A stretch of 64,000 nucleotides of DNA from Oxytricha trifallax (Eukaryota > Ciliophora > Spirotrichea > Sporadotrichida > Oxytrichidae): assembly GCA_000711775.1 (NCBI GenBank), contig ARYC01000707.1, positions 1-64,000 of the forward strand. The letters run 5' to 3'. Below the pieces are notes generated by a model. The model was not told where the DNA came from and made no database searches. It worked only from the letters and a program-made list of their open reading frames with translations. The translations under genes were made by a program, and so were the position numbers. Shown here piece after piece: positions 1 through 10,186 of the stretch (the first letter of the stretch is position 1; every line of letters begins with the position of its first letter).

Positions 1-596
1 TGTAAATTATAGTCAAATATGATGAAGCCAAAGTGAATTTATGTTAATCATAGTCAAATAAGATTAAGCCAAAGTGAAATTATGTTAATCATAGTCAAAT
101 ATGCGGAAACCAAAGTCAAATTATGGTAAGCCATAGTCAAATTGTGGTAAGCAAAAGTAAAATTGTGGTAAGCCATAGTCAAATATGAGTAAGCCAAAGC
201 CAATTTCTGTTAATTACAGTCAATTATGCTGATGCCAAAGCCAATTTATGTTAATTACAGTCAAATATGCTGATGCCAAAGCCAATTTATGTTAATTACA
301 GTCAAATATGCTGATGCCAAAGCCAATTTATGTTAATTACAGTCAAATATGCTGATGCCAAAGTCAATTTATGTTAATTACAGTAAAATATGCTGATACA
401 AAAGTCAATATATGTAATTATAGTCAAATATGATGATGCCAAAGTCAATATATGTTAATTATAGTCAAATATGATGAAGCCAAAGTCAATATATGTTAAT
501 TACAGTCAAATAAGATGAAGCCAAAGTCAATTTATGTTAATTATAGTCAAATATGATGAAACCAAAGTCAATTTATGTTAATTATAATCATTATAT
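1..596. repeat. 42-bp tandem satellite, first array
   Basis: About 14 head-to-tail copies of a unit of roughly 41-42 bp built from GTCAAATATG, then GATGCCAAAG, then CAATTTATGTTAATTA. Copies 5 to 8 are nearly identical; the outer copies have drifted. The array runs off the left edge of the window. The same unit returns at 4,637-4,962. No coding function is visible. Confidence 0.9.
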
Positions 597-954
597 ATGA
601 ATTTATACTCATTTTATAGTAAATATCTTGATTTTATATCAATTTATAGTCATTTTATAGTAAATGTAATAAATATATGTAAATTTATAGTAAAATTCAA
701 AATATAAATTTTTCCTAAAAAAATGTAAAAAAATGTGAAAAAGGTCGTTTAGGGTTTTTTGCACTTTTTTGGAATTTTTGAAATTTTTTGGATTTTTTAC
801 ATATAAAAGTGGTCAGTACTCATGAACCAAAAATGTGTCAGAACTCTAAGTAGTCAGGTTTTGCTTAGAATAAGCTAATTAGTGGTAGTATGATATTAGA
901 ACACTGTAAAATAGAGCAAATAAAAAGTGGCGTTTTTTATACTTATGGACGTAC
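597..954. other. AT-rich spacer, no gene seen
   Basis: Low-complexity AT-rich DNA between the 42-bp array and the C4A4-like patch. It includes a run of TTTATAGTAAAT-type words and a TTTAGGGTTTTTTGC box near 748-762 that resembles a decayed G4T4 repeat. No open frame stands out. Confidence 0.6.
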
Positions 955-1030
955 CCCAAATCCCCTATTAATAATATATCAAAACCCCCAAATCCCCTAT
1001 TAATAATATAACAAAACCCCAAAACCTTTT
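953..1030. repeat. degenerate C4A4 telomere-like patch
   Basis: Two near-copies of a unit reading CCCCAAATCCCCTATTAATA, each followed by ATAT(A)CAAAACCCC, then AACAAAACCCCAAAACC. C4A4 is the hypotrich telomere unit and also the terminal motif of TBE transposons. The patch lies directly before the 22-bp array, whose units also contain AAAACCC. It could be an eroded transposon end or an internal telomere-like repeat; the sequence does not decide. Confidence 0.6.
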
Positions 1031-1159
1031 TAAGCCAAAGTTTAACGATTTCTTTTCTTCTTTTTAATTCCCTTTTTTATTTTCAATTCTTTCACTCAAT
1101 CTGCTCGAAGAAAACAAACCGCCCTGTACTCTAAACGCCGCATCAAACCAACCTGATAA

Positions 1160-2146
1160 ACCAAAGAAAACCCACCTGTAAGCCAAAGAAAACCCACCTG
1201 TAAGCCAAAGAAAACCCACCTGTAAGCCAAAGAAAACACACCTATAAGCCAAAGAAAACCCACCTATAAGCCAAAGAAAACCCACCTATAAGCCAAAGAA
1301 AACCCACCTATAAGCCAAAGAAAACCCACCTATAAGCCAAAGAAAACCCACCTGTAAGCCAAAGAAAACCCACCTGTAAGCCAAAGAAAACCCACCTGTA
1401 AGCCAAAGAAAACCCACCTGTAAGCCAAAGAAAACCCACCTGTAAGCCAAAGAAAACCCACCTGTAAGCCAAAGAAAACCCACCTGTAAGCCAAAGAAAA
1501 CCCACCTGTAAGCCAAAGAAAACCCACCTGTAAGCCAAAGAAAACCCACCTGTAAGCCAAAGAAAACCCACCTGTAAGCCAAAGAAAACCCACCTGTAAG
1601 CCAAAGAAAACCCACCTGTAAGCCAAAGAAAACCCACCTGTAAGCCAAAGAAAACCCACCTGTAAGCCAAAGAAAACCCACCTGTAAGCCAAAGAAAACC
1701 CACCTGTAAGCCAAAGAAAACCCACCTGTAAGCCAAAGAAAACACACCTATAAGCCAAAGAAAACCCACCTATAAGCCAAAGAAAACCCACCTATAAGCC
1801 AAAGAAAACCCACCTATAAGCCAAAGAAAACCCACCTATAAGCCAAAGAAAACCCACCTATAAGCCAAAGAAAACCCACCTGTAAGAGCCAAAGAAAACC
1901 CACCTGTAAGCCAAAGAAAACCCACCTGTAAGCCAAAGAAAACCCACCTGTAAGACAAAGAAAACCCACCTGTAAGCCAAAGAAAACCCACCTGTAAGAC
2001 AAAGAAAACCCACCTCTAAGCCAAAGAAAACCCACCTGTAAGACAAAGAAAACCCACATGTAAGCCAAAGAAAACCCACATGTAAGCCAAAGAAAACCCA
2101 CATGTAAGCCAAAGAAAACCCACATGTAAGCCAAAGAAAACCCACT
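1160..2146. repeat. 22-bp tandem array (about 45 copies)
   Basis: Head-to-tail copies of AAGCCAAAGAAAACCCACCT plus GT or AT, about 985 bp in all. The centre is nearly perfect. Both flanks carry the TA variant (CCTATAAG), and the right edge has an ACATGTAAG variant and copies with AAGACAAAG. Because 22 is not a multiple of three, every frame cycles through all phases, which produces long translations of the FLWLTGGFSLAYRWVFFG type on the minus strand. Those are repeat shadows, not genes. The word AGCCAAAG is shared with the 42-bp satellite. Confidence 0.95.
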
Positions 2147-2847
2147 AGCTCTCTATAAAATATATAAATATATTTAAATTAAAAATATATTCTTCAAAAT
2201 CCTTTGACCACAGAGGCACACAAATTATTTTACATATGATTATATTAGTTATTTATTTGCCTTTACATATTTTACTATTTATAAATAACATAATGTTTTA
2301 TATTTATAATAATTTATTTATATTAGATATATCAATATGAATGTATTTAAATAATATACATTATACGTCAACATATTTTATTTTGAACATATTATTAATA
2401 GTTTTATTAAAAATTAAATTTATTTAATTATTATTTATTATTATTTTATTATTAGAATCTATATCTATATAAACTTCATTGTCACATCATTATTATGAGA
2501 TGCTGGATCACCTTTATGTTATCAAAGATTATTAACATTTATTACATATTAATTTTTTTAAATATTTTTCCACTGACATTATTTTATTTTGATTAGACTT
2601 TTAGGTTTTTGTATTAAGATTTTCATTCTTTACTTCAATTAAATAAATCTCTATTTACAAAATATGATTCTATTATCAATTATATTAACTAAAATCAAAT
2701 TCTATTTTATAAACTTTTATTAAAATAAATAATAAGATTTTCTTACCAAAAAGGTCTCATTTTAATGATAATTATAATTATTATGAGTTGTTATTATAAA
2801 AATCATCATTCTATTTTGAATTTAAATATTTTCTACTTATTTATTTT

Positions 2848-2934
2848 TGTCAGGTTTTCTTATAAAAAATATCGGGTTTTCTTATCAAATTAGTCGGGTT
2901 TTGAGGGTTTTGGTCAATTTAATGATTAAGTATT
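2848..2934. repeat. GGGTTTTCTTATCAAA block, copy 1
   Basis: Three GGGTTTTCTTAT-type boxes followed by CGGGTTTTGAGGGTTTTGG and then a stretch ending TTTAATGATTAAGTA. The same order of elements occurs at 3,843-3,925, so this is a dispersed repeat rather than chance. The G3T4 runs look like a degenerate telomere repeat. Confidence 0.65.
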
Positions 2935-3407
2935 CACAAATTCAAGAATTTATTATCACTTTACTATTTTTTCTTATGTTTTCTATTAATAATTTTATTT
3001 TTAATATATGTCTTACCATTTTTTATTGTAGAAACTATCTTTTATTATAAAATATATTTTATTGTGAGTAGTAACCATGAATCTGAATATATTTTTTATC
3101 TATGTTTTTACTAATATTTTAAATAGTATAATATAAGTAAAGTAACTTTGTTTTTAATTTTAATGATTATTTATTCTTTTGAATACACAGTTCGTTAGTC
3201 TAAACATATTAATGAATAAAATTATTTTTTTAATTTGATTATCTATTAATAGTTTAAAATATCAAAGATTATATATTAATTTCAAACTTTAATATATTTT
3301 CATATTTCAAGATCATTTGTCATCTATATACAATTTAGTACATTAATTAATATGCAATGATTTTAAACTATTATCTACAAATAAGTAGGTAACATTAAAA
3401 ATAAATT

Positions 3408-3495
3408 CTCAAGGGCTCTAACCCTTACCCCGCAGGGTTCCACCCTTGCAACCCGAAAAAAGGGACATGCTGTCCCTTATACCCTGGCTTTGGTC
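3408..3495. other. isolated GC-rich hairpin segment
   Basis: About 85 bp of roughly 55% GC inside DNA of about 20% GC. It contains a perfect 8-bp stem (AAGGGACA, loop TGC, TGTCCCTT) and smaller complementary words (AGGGCTCTAACCCTT). It could be the surviving core of a short inverted-repeat element, a structured RNA or a stray macronuclear segment. No frame or family was recognised. Confidence 0.4.
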
Positions 3496-3842
3496 TATGC
3501 ATCAGCAAAATTAATATGATTAATATCTTTAATATAAATTAACTAGTATTAAATATAAATATAATATAACAATATATTTATATAATCCTCGTTATATTTA
3601 TTATCTTTATTAATTTTAATGTTAGCTAAGAAGTCTTGATATATTTTCTTTGAATTTAAAATTTTATTCTTTGGTTTCATATATTCTATGTTCAACTTTA
3701 TAATTGATGATTATCTTTTATTTGTTTTTTTATTTGGCTTTATACTGGGTTTTGGGAAAAGGGGTTTTAGGGTTTTCATAATAAATAAAATTCCAAATAC
3801 AAGAATCTTTTATCACTTACACAATTTGTAAATTTATTAATT

Positions 3843-3925
3843 AATTCGGGTTTTCTTATCAAATTTATCAGGTTTTCTTATCAAAATAATCGGGTTTTGA
3901 GGGTTTTGGGAAATTTAATGAGTAA
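3843..3925. repeat. GGGTTTTCTTATCAAA block, copy 2
   Basis: Second copy of the block at 2,848-2,934, with two (C)GGGTTTTCTTATCAAA boxes, then CGGGTTTTGAGGGTTTTGGG and TTTAATGAGTAAGTA. It has diverged by a few substitutions from copy 1. No coding content. Confidence 0.65.
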
Positions 3926-4082
3926 GTAATCTTAAATTATCATAATTTTTTTAAGATACCTAACATTTTATCATTATTTTACGAATCTAATACATTTCAA
4001 GATTTTTTTAATATTTTTTATAATAAATTCTTTCACTTATATATAAATATCATTATTCAAGATTTATACTTAGCAAGGTAGT

Positions 4083-4636
4083 TGTCAGTGGCGTCAAAAT
4101 ATTTTTCAATGACCCACTTTTGATGATGTTTTTGGAGGTTCCAAGTCGAGTGAAGCAACTTATTTTTCAATTTTTAGGACTTTTTCAAATTTTGTGAGCA
4201 GGTGTCAGGAATCTTATGGTAGTAGTCAGTGAAGCAAAAATATTTTTTATATGACCCACTTTTGATGATGTATTTGGAGGTTCCATGTCGAGTGAAGCAA
4301 CTTATTTTTCAATTTTTAGGACTTTTTCAAATTTTGTGAGCAGGTGTATGGAATCTCATGGTACTAGTCAGTGAAGTTAAAACATTTTTTATATGACCCA
4401 CTTTTGATGATGTTTTTGGAGGTTCCAAGTCGAGTGAAGCAACTTATTTTTCAATTTTTAGAACTTTTTAAAATTTTGTGATGACTGGTCATTAATCTCA
4501 TGGTAGTAGTCAGTGAAGTCAAAATATTTTTATATGACCCACTTTTGATGATGTTTTTGGAGGTTCCAAGTCGAGTGAAGCAACTTATTTTTCAATTTTT
4601 AGAACTTTTTAAAATTTTGTGATGCCTGGTTATGTT
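4083..4636. repeat. about 140-bp tandem repeat, four copies
   Basis: Four consecutive copies of a unit containing TATGACCCACTTTTGATGATG, then GGAGGTTCCAAGTCGAGTGA, then AGCAACTTATTTTTCAATTT. Copies 1-2 end with a GTGAGCAGGTGT variant and copies 3-4 with GTGATG(A/C)CTGGT, so the array grew in pairs or was partly homogenised. A fifth, weaker trace (TATGACCCAATTTTGATGATG) lies at about 4,978-5,030 after the second 42-bp array, so the two repeat types are interleaved. Confidence 0.85.
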
Positions 4637-4962
4637 AATTAAGGAAAAGTGGAAGCCAAGTCCAATTAAGTGAATTATAGTCAAATTAGTGGAAGCCAAA
4701 GTAAAATAAAGTTAATTATAGTCAAATTTGCTGAAGCCAAAATAAAAATATGTTAATTATAGTAAAATATGCAGATGCCAAAATCAAAATATGTTCAATA
4801 TATGCAAAATTGCGAAAACCAAACTTAATTTATGTTAATTATAGTCAAATATGCTGAAGCCAAAGTCAATTTACGTTAATTATAGTCAAATATGCAGATG
4901 CCAAAGTCTAATTATGTTAATTATAGTCAAATTATGGTAAGCCAAAGTCAAATTGGAGAAAT
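4637..4962. repeat. 42-bp satellite, second array
   Basis: Seven to eight diverged copies of the unit found at 1-596 (GTTAATTATAGTCAAAT, GATGCCAAAG). It lies between the last full 140-bp unit and a degenerate 140-bp remnant. That position suggests the 42-bp and 140-bp families spread together as one higher-order repeat. Confidence 0.8.
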
Positions 4963-5242
4963 CAAGAATATTTTTTCTATGACCCAATTTTGATGATGTT
5001 TTTTAAGGTAACAAGTCGAATGAAGCAATTAATTTTTTCATAATAATTTTTATATATAATTTTTCTTAGTCAAGTCATTTAAGTAGGTCAGGTCAAAAAA
5101 ATAATTTTATTGTTGAGCACGCGATATCGATTCTCCATAGTCGATTGTGGGGTAAATATCACATTTTTAGAGGCAAGGGATTGAAAAAAATGGCTTTAAA
5201 AAAAATGCGCGGTCGAATACCCCAAAACCCTAATAAAGATAT

Positions 5243-6436
5243 CAAAACCCCAAAACCCCAATAAACTGAGCCATTAGTCCACTTCTCCCTGATTGGAAAG
5301 TATCCTGGTGTGCCAAGCACCTTAGCTAAAGTCACTATTTCTTATCTTATCGCTCTATTGAAATCAATGACGACTATTTCTAATGGACAGAGATTTAACA
5401 TAACATTTTAAGGCTTCAAATCTCTATGCACATACCCAAATTCATGAAGATCTTATAAACTCTTCATCATTTCTGATAGTATCTCATTTAAATCATTTGG
5501 GTATCTATTTTGATAGAGATACTCTCTCAAAGTTATTTCAAACTTTTTTAGTCTTAATGCAACAAAGCCATGCCCAAGAATAACTCCATCAAGTCTAAGT
5601 AAGTTTTTAAATTATTTTTTCTAAGCCTCCCTCAGTAAATGTATTCATTTGCAAATTCATTTTGATTCTGCTCGTTCTTAATGAGATTCTTGAAAGGATA
5701 TACTTTGTAAGCATACTCATCAACCACTATAAGTTTAGCCTTGTTTGGCAGGTCAAAATGCATGTAATTTTCAATACAGCTGTCAATATTAATTGCATTC
5801 AATGAGGTATATACATAGCTCTTTCTAAAAGACATGCTATAAGAGTACCATTTGCTGGTTGATTCATTGATTCAAATCGCTTCGTTCTCTTGAGCCTCTC
5901 CTCATGTTCTCTTTATGACTCAAGAAAGTTGTTTTTTCTTTTAGCAGGTATAAGCTTTTAAGTTTCTTCATCTTTAATCATGAATTCGTTTAAATGGTGC
6001 TTTTGCATATGCCTCTTTACTTTGGCTGAGTGAGTATAAGACTTCATGCATTTTTTGCACTAATACCTACCATCTACTTTAACATACTTAAAGTAGATCT
6101 TAGCTCTACCAAAGTGTATCTCTTTGATGTGCCTCTTCAAGCTAGACTCAGTTGAGAAGAAATTTTAGCAGTCTTCACATTAAAATGTTTTAACTTTGTC
6201 TATCTGTTTCTGTTCCTTTTCTTCCTCAATCAATTCAATTTATGTTTAAACTCCCACCTCTGCACTCTAGTACTTGTTTTAAACTTCAATTTTAAAGACC
6301 TCTGCTTCAAACTCTAGAACTCTTAGATCAATCTCCTTTTCAATATAGATTACTTCTGGTTTCTTGGAGGACCCAAAGTTTAGTTAAGATTATCCTGGTC
6401 CAAGAGAAACTGCTTTATGATTTAAGTTAGCCGCAT
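5243..6436 (-). pseudogene. TBE zinc-finger/protein kinase gene, copy A (broken)
   Basis: Equivalent of the TBE zinc-finger kinase ORF. From the N-terminal side the minus strand shows two C2H2 fingers: FQCEDCQNFFSTESSLKRH with IKEIH, near 6,110-6,185, and YQCKKCMKSYTHSAKVKRH near 6,010-6,065. It then gives the kinase catalytic loop HRDLKPQN near 5,430 and IDFNRA near 5,370. The Q residues in both fingers and in the catalytic loop are TAA or TAG, which is direct evidence for the ciliate code. The usual DFG is DFN, as in copies B and C, so this may be a family trait. The reading frame changes at least twice between about 5,580 and 5,640. The start seen in B and C (ATGAGCGCTAAC) is one base shorter here, and the C-terminus runs into the terminal C4A4 motif. 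Its role in transposition is not known from this sequence. Confidence 0.75.
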
Positions 6437-6999
6437 GTTTAAATTAAAATTTAATTTCTATTATTAAGCTCTAATAATCTCTTTGGTTATAGCAACTCTG
6501 TATAGGAGTTGATCCTACAGCAATAATGGTTTTATTAGGTGTTAGAAATCATATTTATGTTTAGTTTATTACTATAAATTCTCTAATTTCATTCTTAATA
6601 ATTTTAAAATTGGTAATAACCAAGTATAAAATTGGGTTGGTTCTGGTAATAATTAGATTTTGAACCATATTGGAACTTTTCCATTAAAACCTCATTAGTT
6701 TAAAACTAGGTACTAATTAAGTTTTGGTACTATTAAATTGGTACCAATTAAATTTAAACGGATTTAGTACCGGTACTAATTAGATTTTAACAAATTTAGT
6801 ACTAATTTAATGAAACTAAATTGATAAAAATGGAGCTCCATCTCTGAAGTTTGTTACAGCTTCTGCCAACTTTCTCAACGTATCCTTACCAGGTTGTCCT
6901 TCTATAAGATACCCATATTTAATACTAATATTTTTAACAGTAGGATCTAGAACAATATGTACTAAAATTTGAAATTCAATAACAAGAGAAGGAGAAAGG
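6437..6999. promoter_or_regulatory. divergent intergenic region of TBE copy A
   Basis: AT-rich gap between the diverging kinase and third genes, the expected place for both promoters. It is full of small palindromic words (AATTGGTACCAATT, GGTACCGGTACTAATTA and several TACTAATTA copies). No defined promoter element can be named. The gap in copy B (39,392-39,962) also holds inverted words (AGTTCCTCCAAATCAAG against CTTAATTTGGAGGAA), so structured gaps may be typical. Confidence 0.4.
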
Positions 7000-9131
7000 A
7001 TGGAATCTATAAATACTGCAATGAAGAGAGTAGAAGCTTAAGAAATGATCTCAAGATTTAGAAGCAAGGAAGATCTCTATCGATACCTCATTTAGCATGG
7101 TAAGTATGTGACATATACTTAATCATATATTATTGCTAAAATAGAATTGAATTGGAGAAATTAAAAAATAAATGAATAATTTAAATATCAAGTATATCTA
7201 ACTGCCACTAATTTGGCTGTCTTCTAGATATAATTTGGTTCATGTGACTTACCGTTATGTTACTTAGTGTTTCGGTTACATTATTACCGGATTGACTTAA
7301 AAATGTTTAAAAAAGTCATTTGACGGATTTGACATAAGGATATTGTGAAACTCCCGTGTATTATAGGGCGATTTGACAGGTTGACACATTTGACAGAAGA
7401 TTTTGGTCAATTCTCCGGATTTCAATTTTAATCAAATTAATTATAATTATAAATCAGATTTAATATTAAAATAATATTATTAAATTTATAGTTGACACAT
7501 TTGACAGATTTGACAGATTTGACAGCTTTCAAATCTATAATCTAAGATTAGGAAAATGTAATTAGAAGTGATTAGTAAATTATAATGTTCGGTTATTAAT
7601 TAAACTTGTGTTAATGGAGTGCACAAATAATGCTTTATCGCAGTATGCTCTGAGAAGCGCGGGGTGACTGTATTGCACATTGACTGATCTGGTTTCACCT
7701 GCTTATCGGTAGCTACCGTGGTCCTCAGAATGGATAGTGACACAAATCCCACCGTCAGCTATAGGGGAGGTTCTTTCTCTTCTTAATCCATTACTCTCTG
7801 TGTAAAGCATCTTCAAAATCAGCGTTGAGACAAACACAGTAAGCTACAGTAACGACCGGAGGATGCACTATCCATTCTGAGGACCACGGTAGCTACCGAT
7901 AAGCAGGTGAAACCAGATCAGTCAATGTGCAATACAGTCACCCCGCGCTTCTCAGAGCATACTGCGATAAAGCATTATTTGTGCACTCCATTAACACAAG
8001 TTTAATTAATAACCGAACATTATAATTTACTAATCACTTCTAATTACATTTTCCTAATCTTAGATTATAGATTTGAAAGCTGTCAAATCTGTCAAATCTG
8101 TCAAATGTGTCAACTATAAATTTAATAATATTATTTTAATATTAAATCTGATTTATAATTATAATTAATTTGATTAAAATTGAAATCCGGAGAATTGACC
8201 AAAATCTTCTGTCAAATGTGTCAACCTGTCAAATCGCCCTATAATACACGGGAGTTTCACAATATCCTTATGTCAAATCCGTCAAATGACTTTTTTAAAC
8301 ATTTTTAAGTCAATCCGGTAATAATGTAACCGAAACACTAAGTAACATAACGGTAAGTCACATGAACCAAATTATATCTAGAAGACAGCCAAATTAGTGG
8401 CAGTTAGATATACTTGATATTTAAATTATTCATTTATTTTTTAATTTCTCCAATTCAATTCTATTTTAGCAATATAGTGGGTTTATTTCTTCCAACGATG
8501 GTAGGTACCAAAATTTCATTCTTAAAAGCTATACTCTGCGAAGAGAAGAAAGCCTTCAAAACAATGAAATAAAGTTGATAGATATACCAAACTACCCAGA
8601 GATTTCAGTCACTAATCTCTACGAGGATGCGATGTAAGATGAAGAATTGGTAGTTTATCTTCCTACCAAGAAACAACTCTCTAACAAGCTTCCAGAAAGG
8701 AGCTTCTTCTTTGGTGTTCTTGGCACTTTAAGAGAGAGTTACCTCAGAGAAATTATTGAAGAAGCTCACAAGAAACGCTATTCAATTTCTCCTGAAGATT
8801 AAAAGAAGCAAGGCATACTAATAAGCGAGACATGGCTCGCAGAGCTTAAGAAGCATCCATTCCTCTCTAGTAAGCTTTGATTTATAACTCTTTAGGGAAA
8901 CATGGAACTGGTATATTTCTAATGAAAGAACATGCAAAAGTTCACAGAGAGAGAAAGTCTTAGACCATTCATGAAGTGAGCAAGAGACTTTATAAAGATG
9001 TTTAAAAGCCAGATGAAATGAACATAGATGCAGGAGCTGGCACAAAGAGAAGAAATATGGGCCCAAGCAAGCCATAAGAAGAGGAGAAGAAAGAGAAGCC
9101 AAACCCCTTTATGGGTTAGTTTAATATGTGA
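7000..9131 (+). CDS. TBE third gene, copy A (three exons)
   Basis: Conserved in copies B and C and in the position of the TBE 22-kDa ORF. Exon 1 starts MESINTAMKRVEAQE. The 36-nt intron 1 is expanded here to 7,100-8,477 by a palindromic insertion. Exon 2 (8,478-8,869) encodes VGLFLPTMVGTKISFLKA, later NYPEISVTNLYEDAM and SFFFGVLGTLRE, then ISETWLAELKKHPF. Intron 2 is the 26-nt GT-AG at 8,870-8,895. Exon 3 ends NIDAGAGTKRR ... GQFNM and TGA. Several Gln codons are TAA or TAG. Within exon 2, near 8,570, the first and second halves are offset by one base, and copy B shows the same offset, so either both descend from one damaged copy or the offset is real biology. Molecular function is unknown; no domain was recognised. 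The gene converges on the transposase with 6 bp between stops. Confidence 0.75.
7133..8472. mobile_element. 1,340-bp TA-flanked giant palindrome (P1)
   Basis: Two 607-bp arms (7,133-7,739 and 7,866-8,472) pair position for position with no visible indel, around a 126-bp loop. Ends are TTGCTAAAATAG and its complement, with TA on both sides (7,131-7,132 and 8,473-8,474). Removing the element plus one TA restores a 36-nt intron, the same length as in TBE copies B and C. That shows it is a secondary insertion with a TA target duplication. Near the loop the arms contain GGTAGCTACCG; further out they contain repeated TTTGACAGA words. No ORF or transposase is evident, so it would be non-autonomous (foldback or MITE-like, possibly Tc1/mariner-mobilised). 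Confidence 0.9.
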
Positions 9132-9137
9132 ACTTAT

Positions 9138-10186
9138 TCATTCATTTAAATCTAAAACTTATTTATAAACATTCATTCTTCCTTCTCTCTCACAAACTGT
9201 TGTCTTATCTATGCTTACTCTCTTGCAGCTACTCTGAATCAAGTCTACTGTTTCGATGGGCAAGTCATGCATGAGGTGATAAAGCAGCAGTTTCTTGTAG
9301 TGAGTTTAATTTAACTCCAATAGATTTCGATTCCATCAAACTGTGGGCTGTCGAGAACGCTATATATAGGAGTTATATTTAACTCTTAATAAGCTTTCTT
9401 AGACTCCTAAATCTTATGAACTGAGAGGTTGTCAACAAACAGAATGATCTCTTAATCGTTGTATTTAACTCTGAGCTTTTGTAAGAACTTTATATACTGA
9501 TCTCGCTTAATATTGCGAAAATGAATCACATAAATTTCTAAGCCTGAATCTTCATTAATACCAGCTAAAATTGCATGAGTGACAACTTCCACTTTTTAGT
9601 CATAAATTTCTATGTTATCATGCTTCTTATACTAAGACTTATCAATAAAGGTATTAAAGGTAAACACAGTTTCATCAGCATGTATGAACTTGATGTTATT
9701 GTCAATAGCCCTCTGCATTTAATCATATATATAATTTAAATTATTACTGTAAAATGGTACTGTAAAATCAATCACTTTCTTTACTTTGTTGACTGTTTTG
9801 AAAGTAATACCATTTCGCCTGTATATATTGGCTATAGTCTAAGGAGAGATAAGCATGGCAGGAAACTTGCGATGAAACATCACAGCTCGCTAGTCTAATG
9901 GAAAGTGTGTCCAATACTTCAAAGTCTTCGAGTCGCAGAGGTAGTCAATATGCTGCTGAGAGAACTTTTATTTTCTTGCTGGATGTTTTTAAGTTCCTGA
10001 GTTATAATGCTAAATAGCTAATAAGCAGTGATACCTAACAGTTGAGGCACTCTAATGTAGAAGGTTTGCTATAGTTGCATAATTTAGTAATGGTTTAACT
10101 TAGTCTATATTAATACTCGTACCATACCTAAGCTAAAACAATAAATATAATTACTTATCATCATAAATAGACCCTAAATTTCGCTA
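9138..10186 (-). CDS. TBE transposase, copy A (DDE)
   Basis: TBE 42-kDa-type transposase with a DDE catalytic triad. On the minus strand: an N-terminal helix-turn-helix-like part (LLNYATIANLLHQSASTVRY), then first Asp in FIHADETVFTFNTF, second Asp in ILFVDNLSVH, and Glu in QFDGIEIYW. It ends VLDLNE and TGA, as in copy B. The frame reads through the whole region without a break when TAA and TAG are Gln. This is the best preserved of the three transposases. The ATG used in copy B is replaced here (NQRNLGSIYD), so no clear start codon is visible and the 5' limit is approximate. One Trp of copies B and C (SWYK) is Gln here (TAG). It would cut and join element ends; in Oxytricha, TBE transposases are known to take part in genome rearrangement. 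Confidence 0.8.

Larger units (their letters stand above)
2147..4082. other. AT-rich spacer with G4T4-like boxes
   Basis: Mostly AT-rich DNA without a supported gene. Two related blocks (2,848-2,934 and 3,843-3,925) and one GC-rich hairpin (3,408-3,495) are listed separately. Between them, 3,745-3,780 holds GGGTTTTGGGAAAAGGGG and TTTTAGGGTTTT, again telomere-like. Confidence 0.55.

Noticed and set aside
1064-2145. Several long overlapping minus-strand frames reading FLWLTGGFSLAYRWVFFG repeats
   Set aside because: They are translations of the 22-bp tandem array in shifted phases. The repeat length is not a multiple of three, and no non-repeat coding sequence is attached.
8818-9102. 94-codon minus-strand frame within TBE copy A
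   Set aside because: Antisense shadow of exon 3 and intron 2 of the third TBE gene, whose plus-strand product is conserved in copies B and C.
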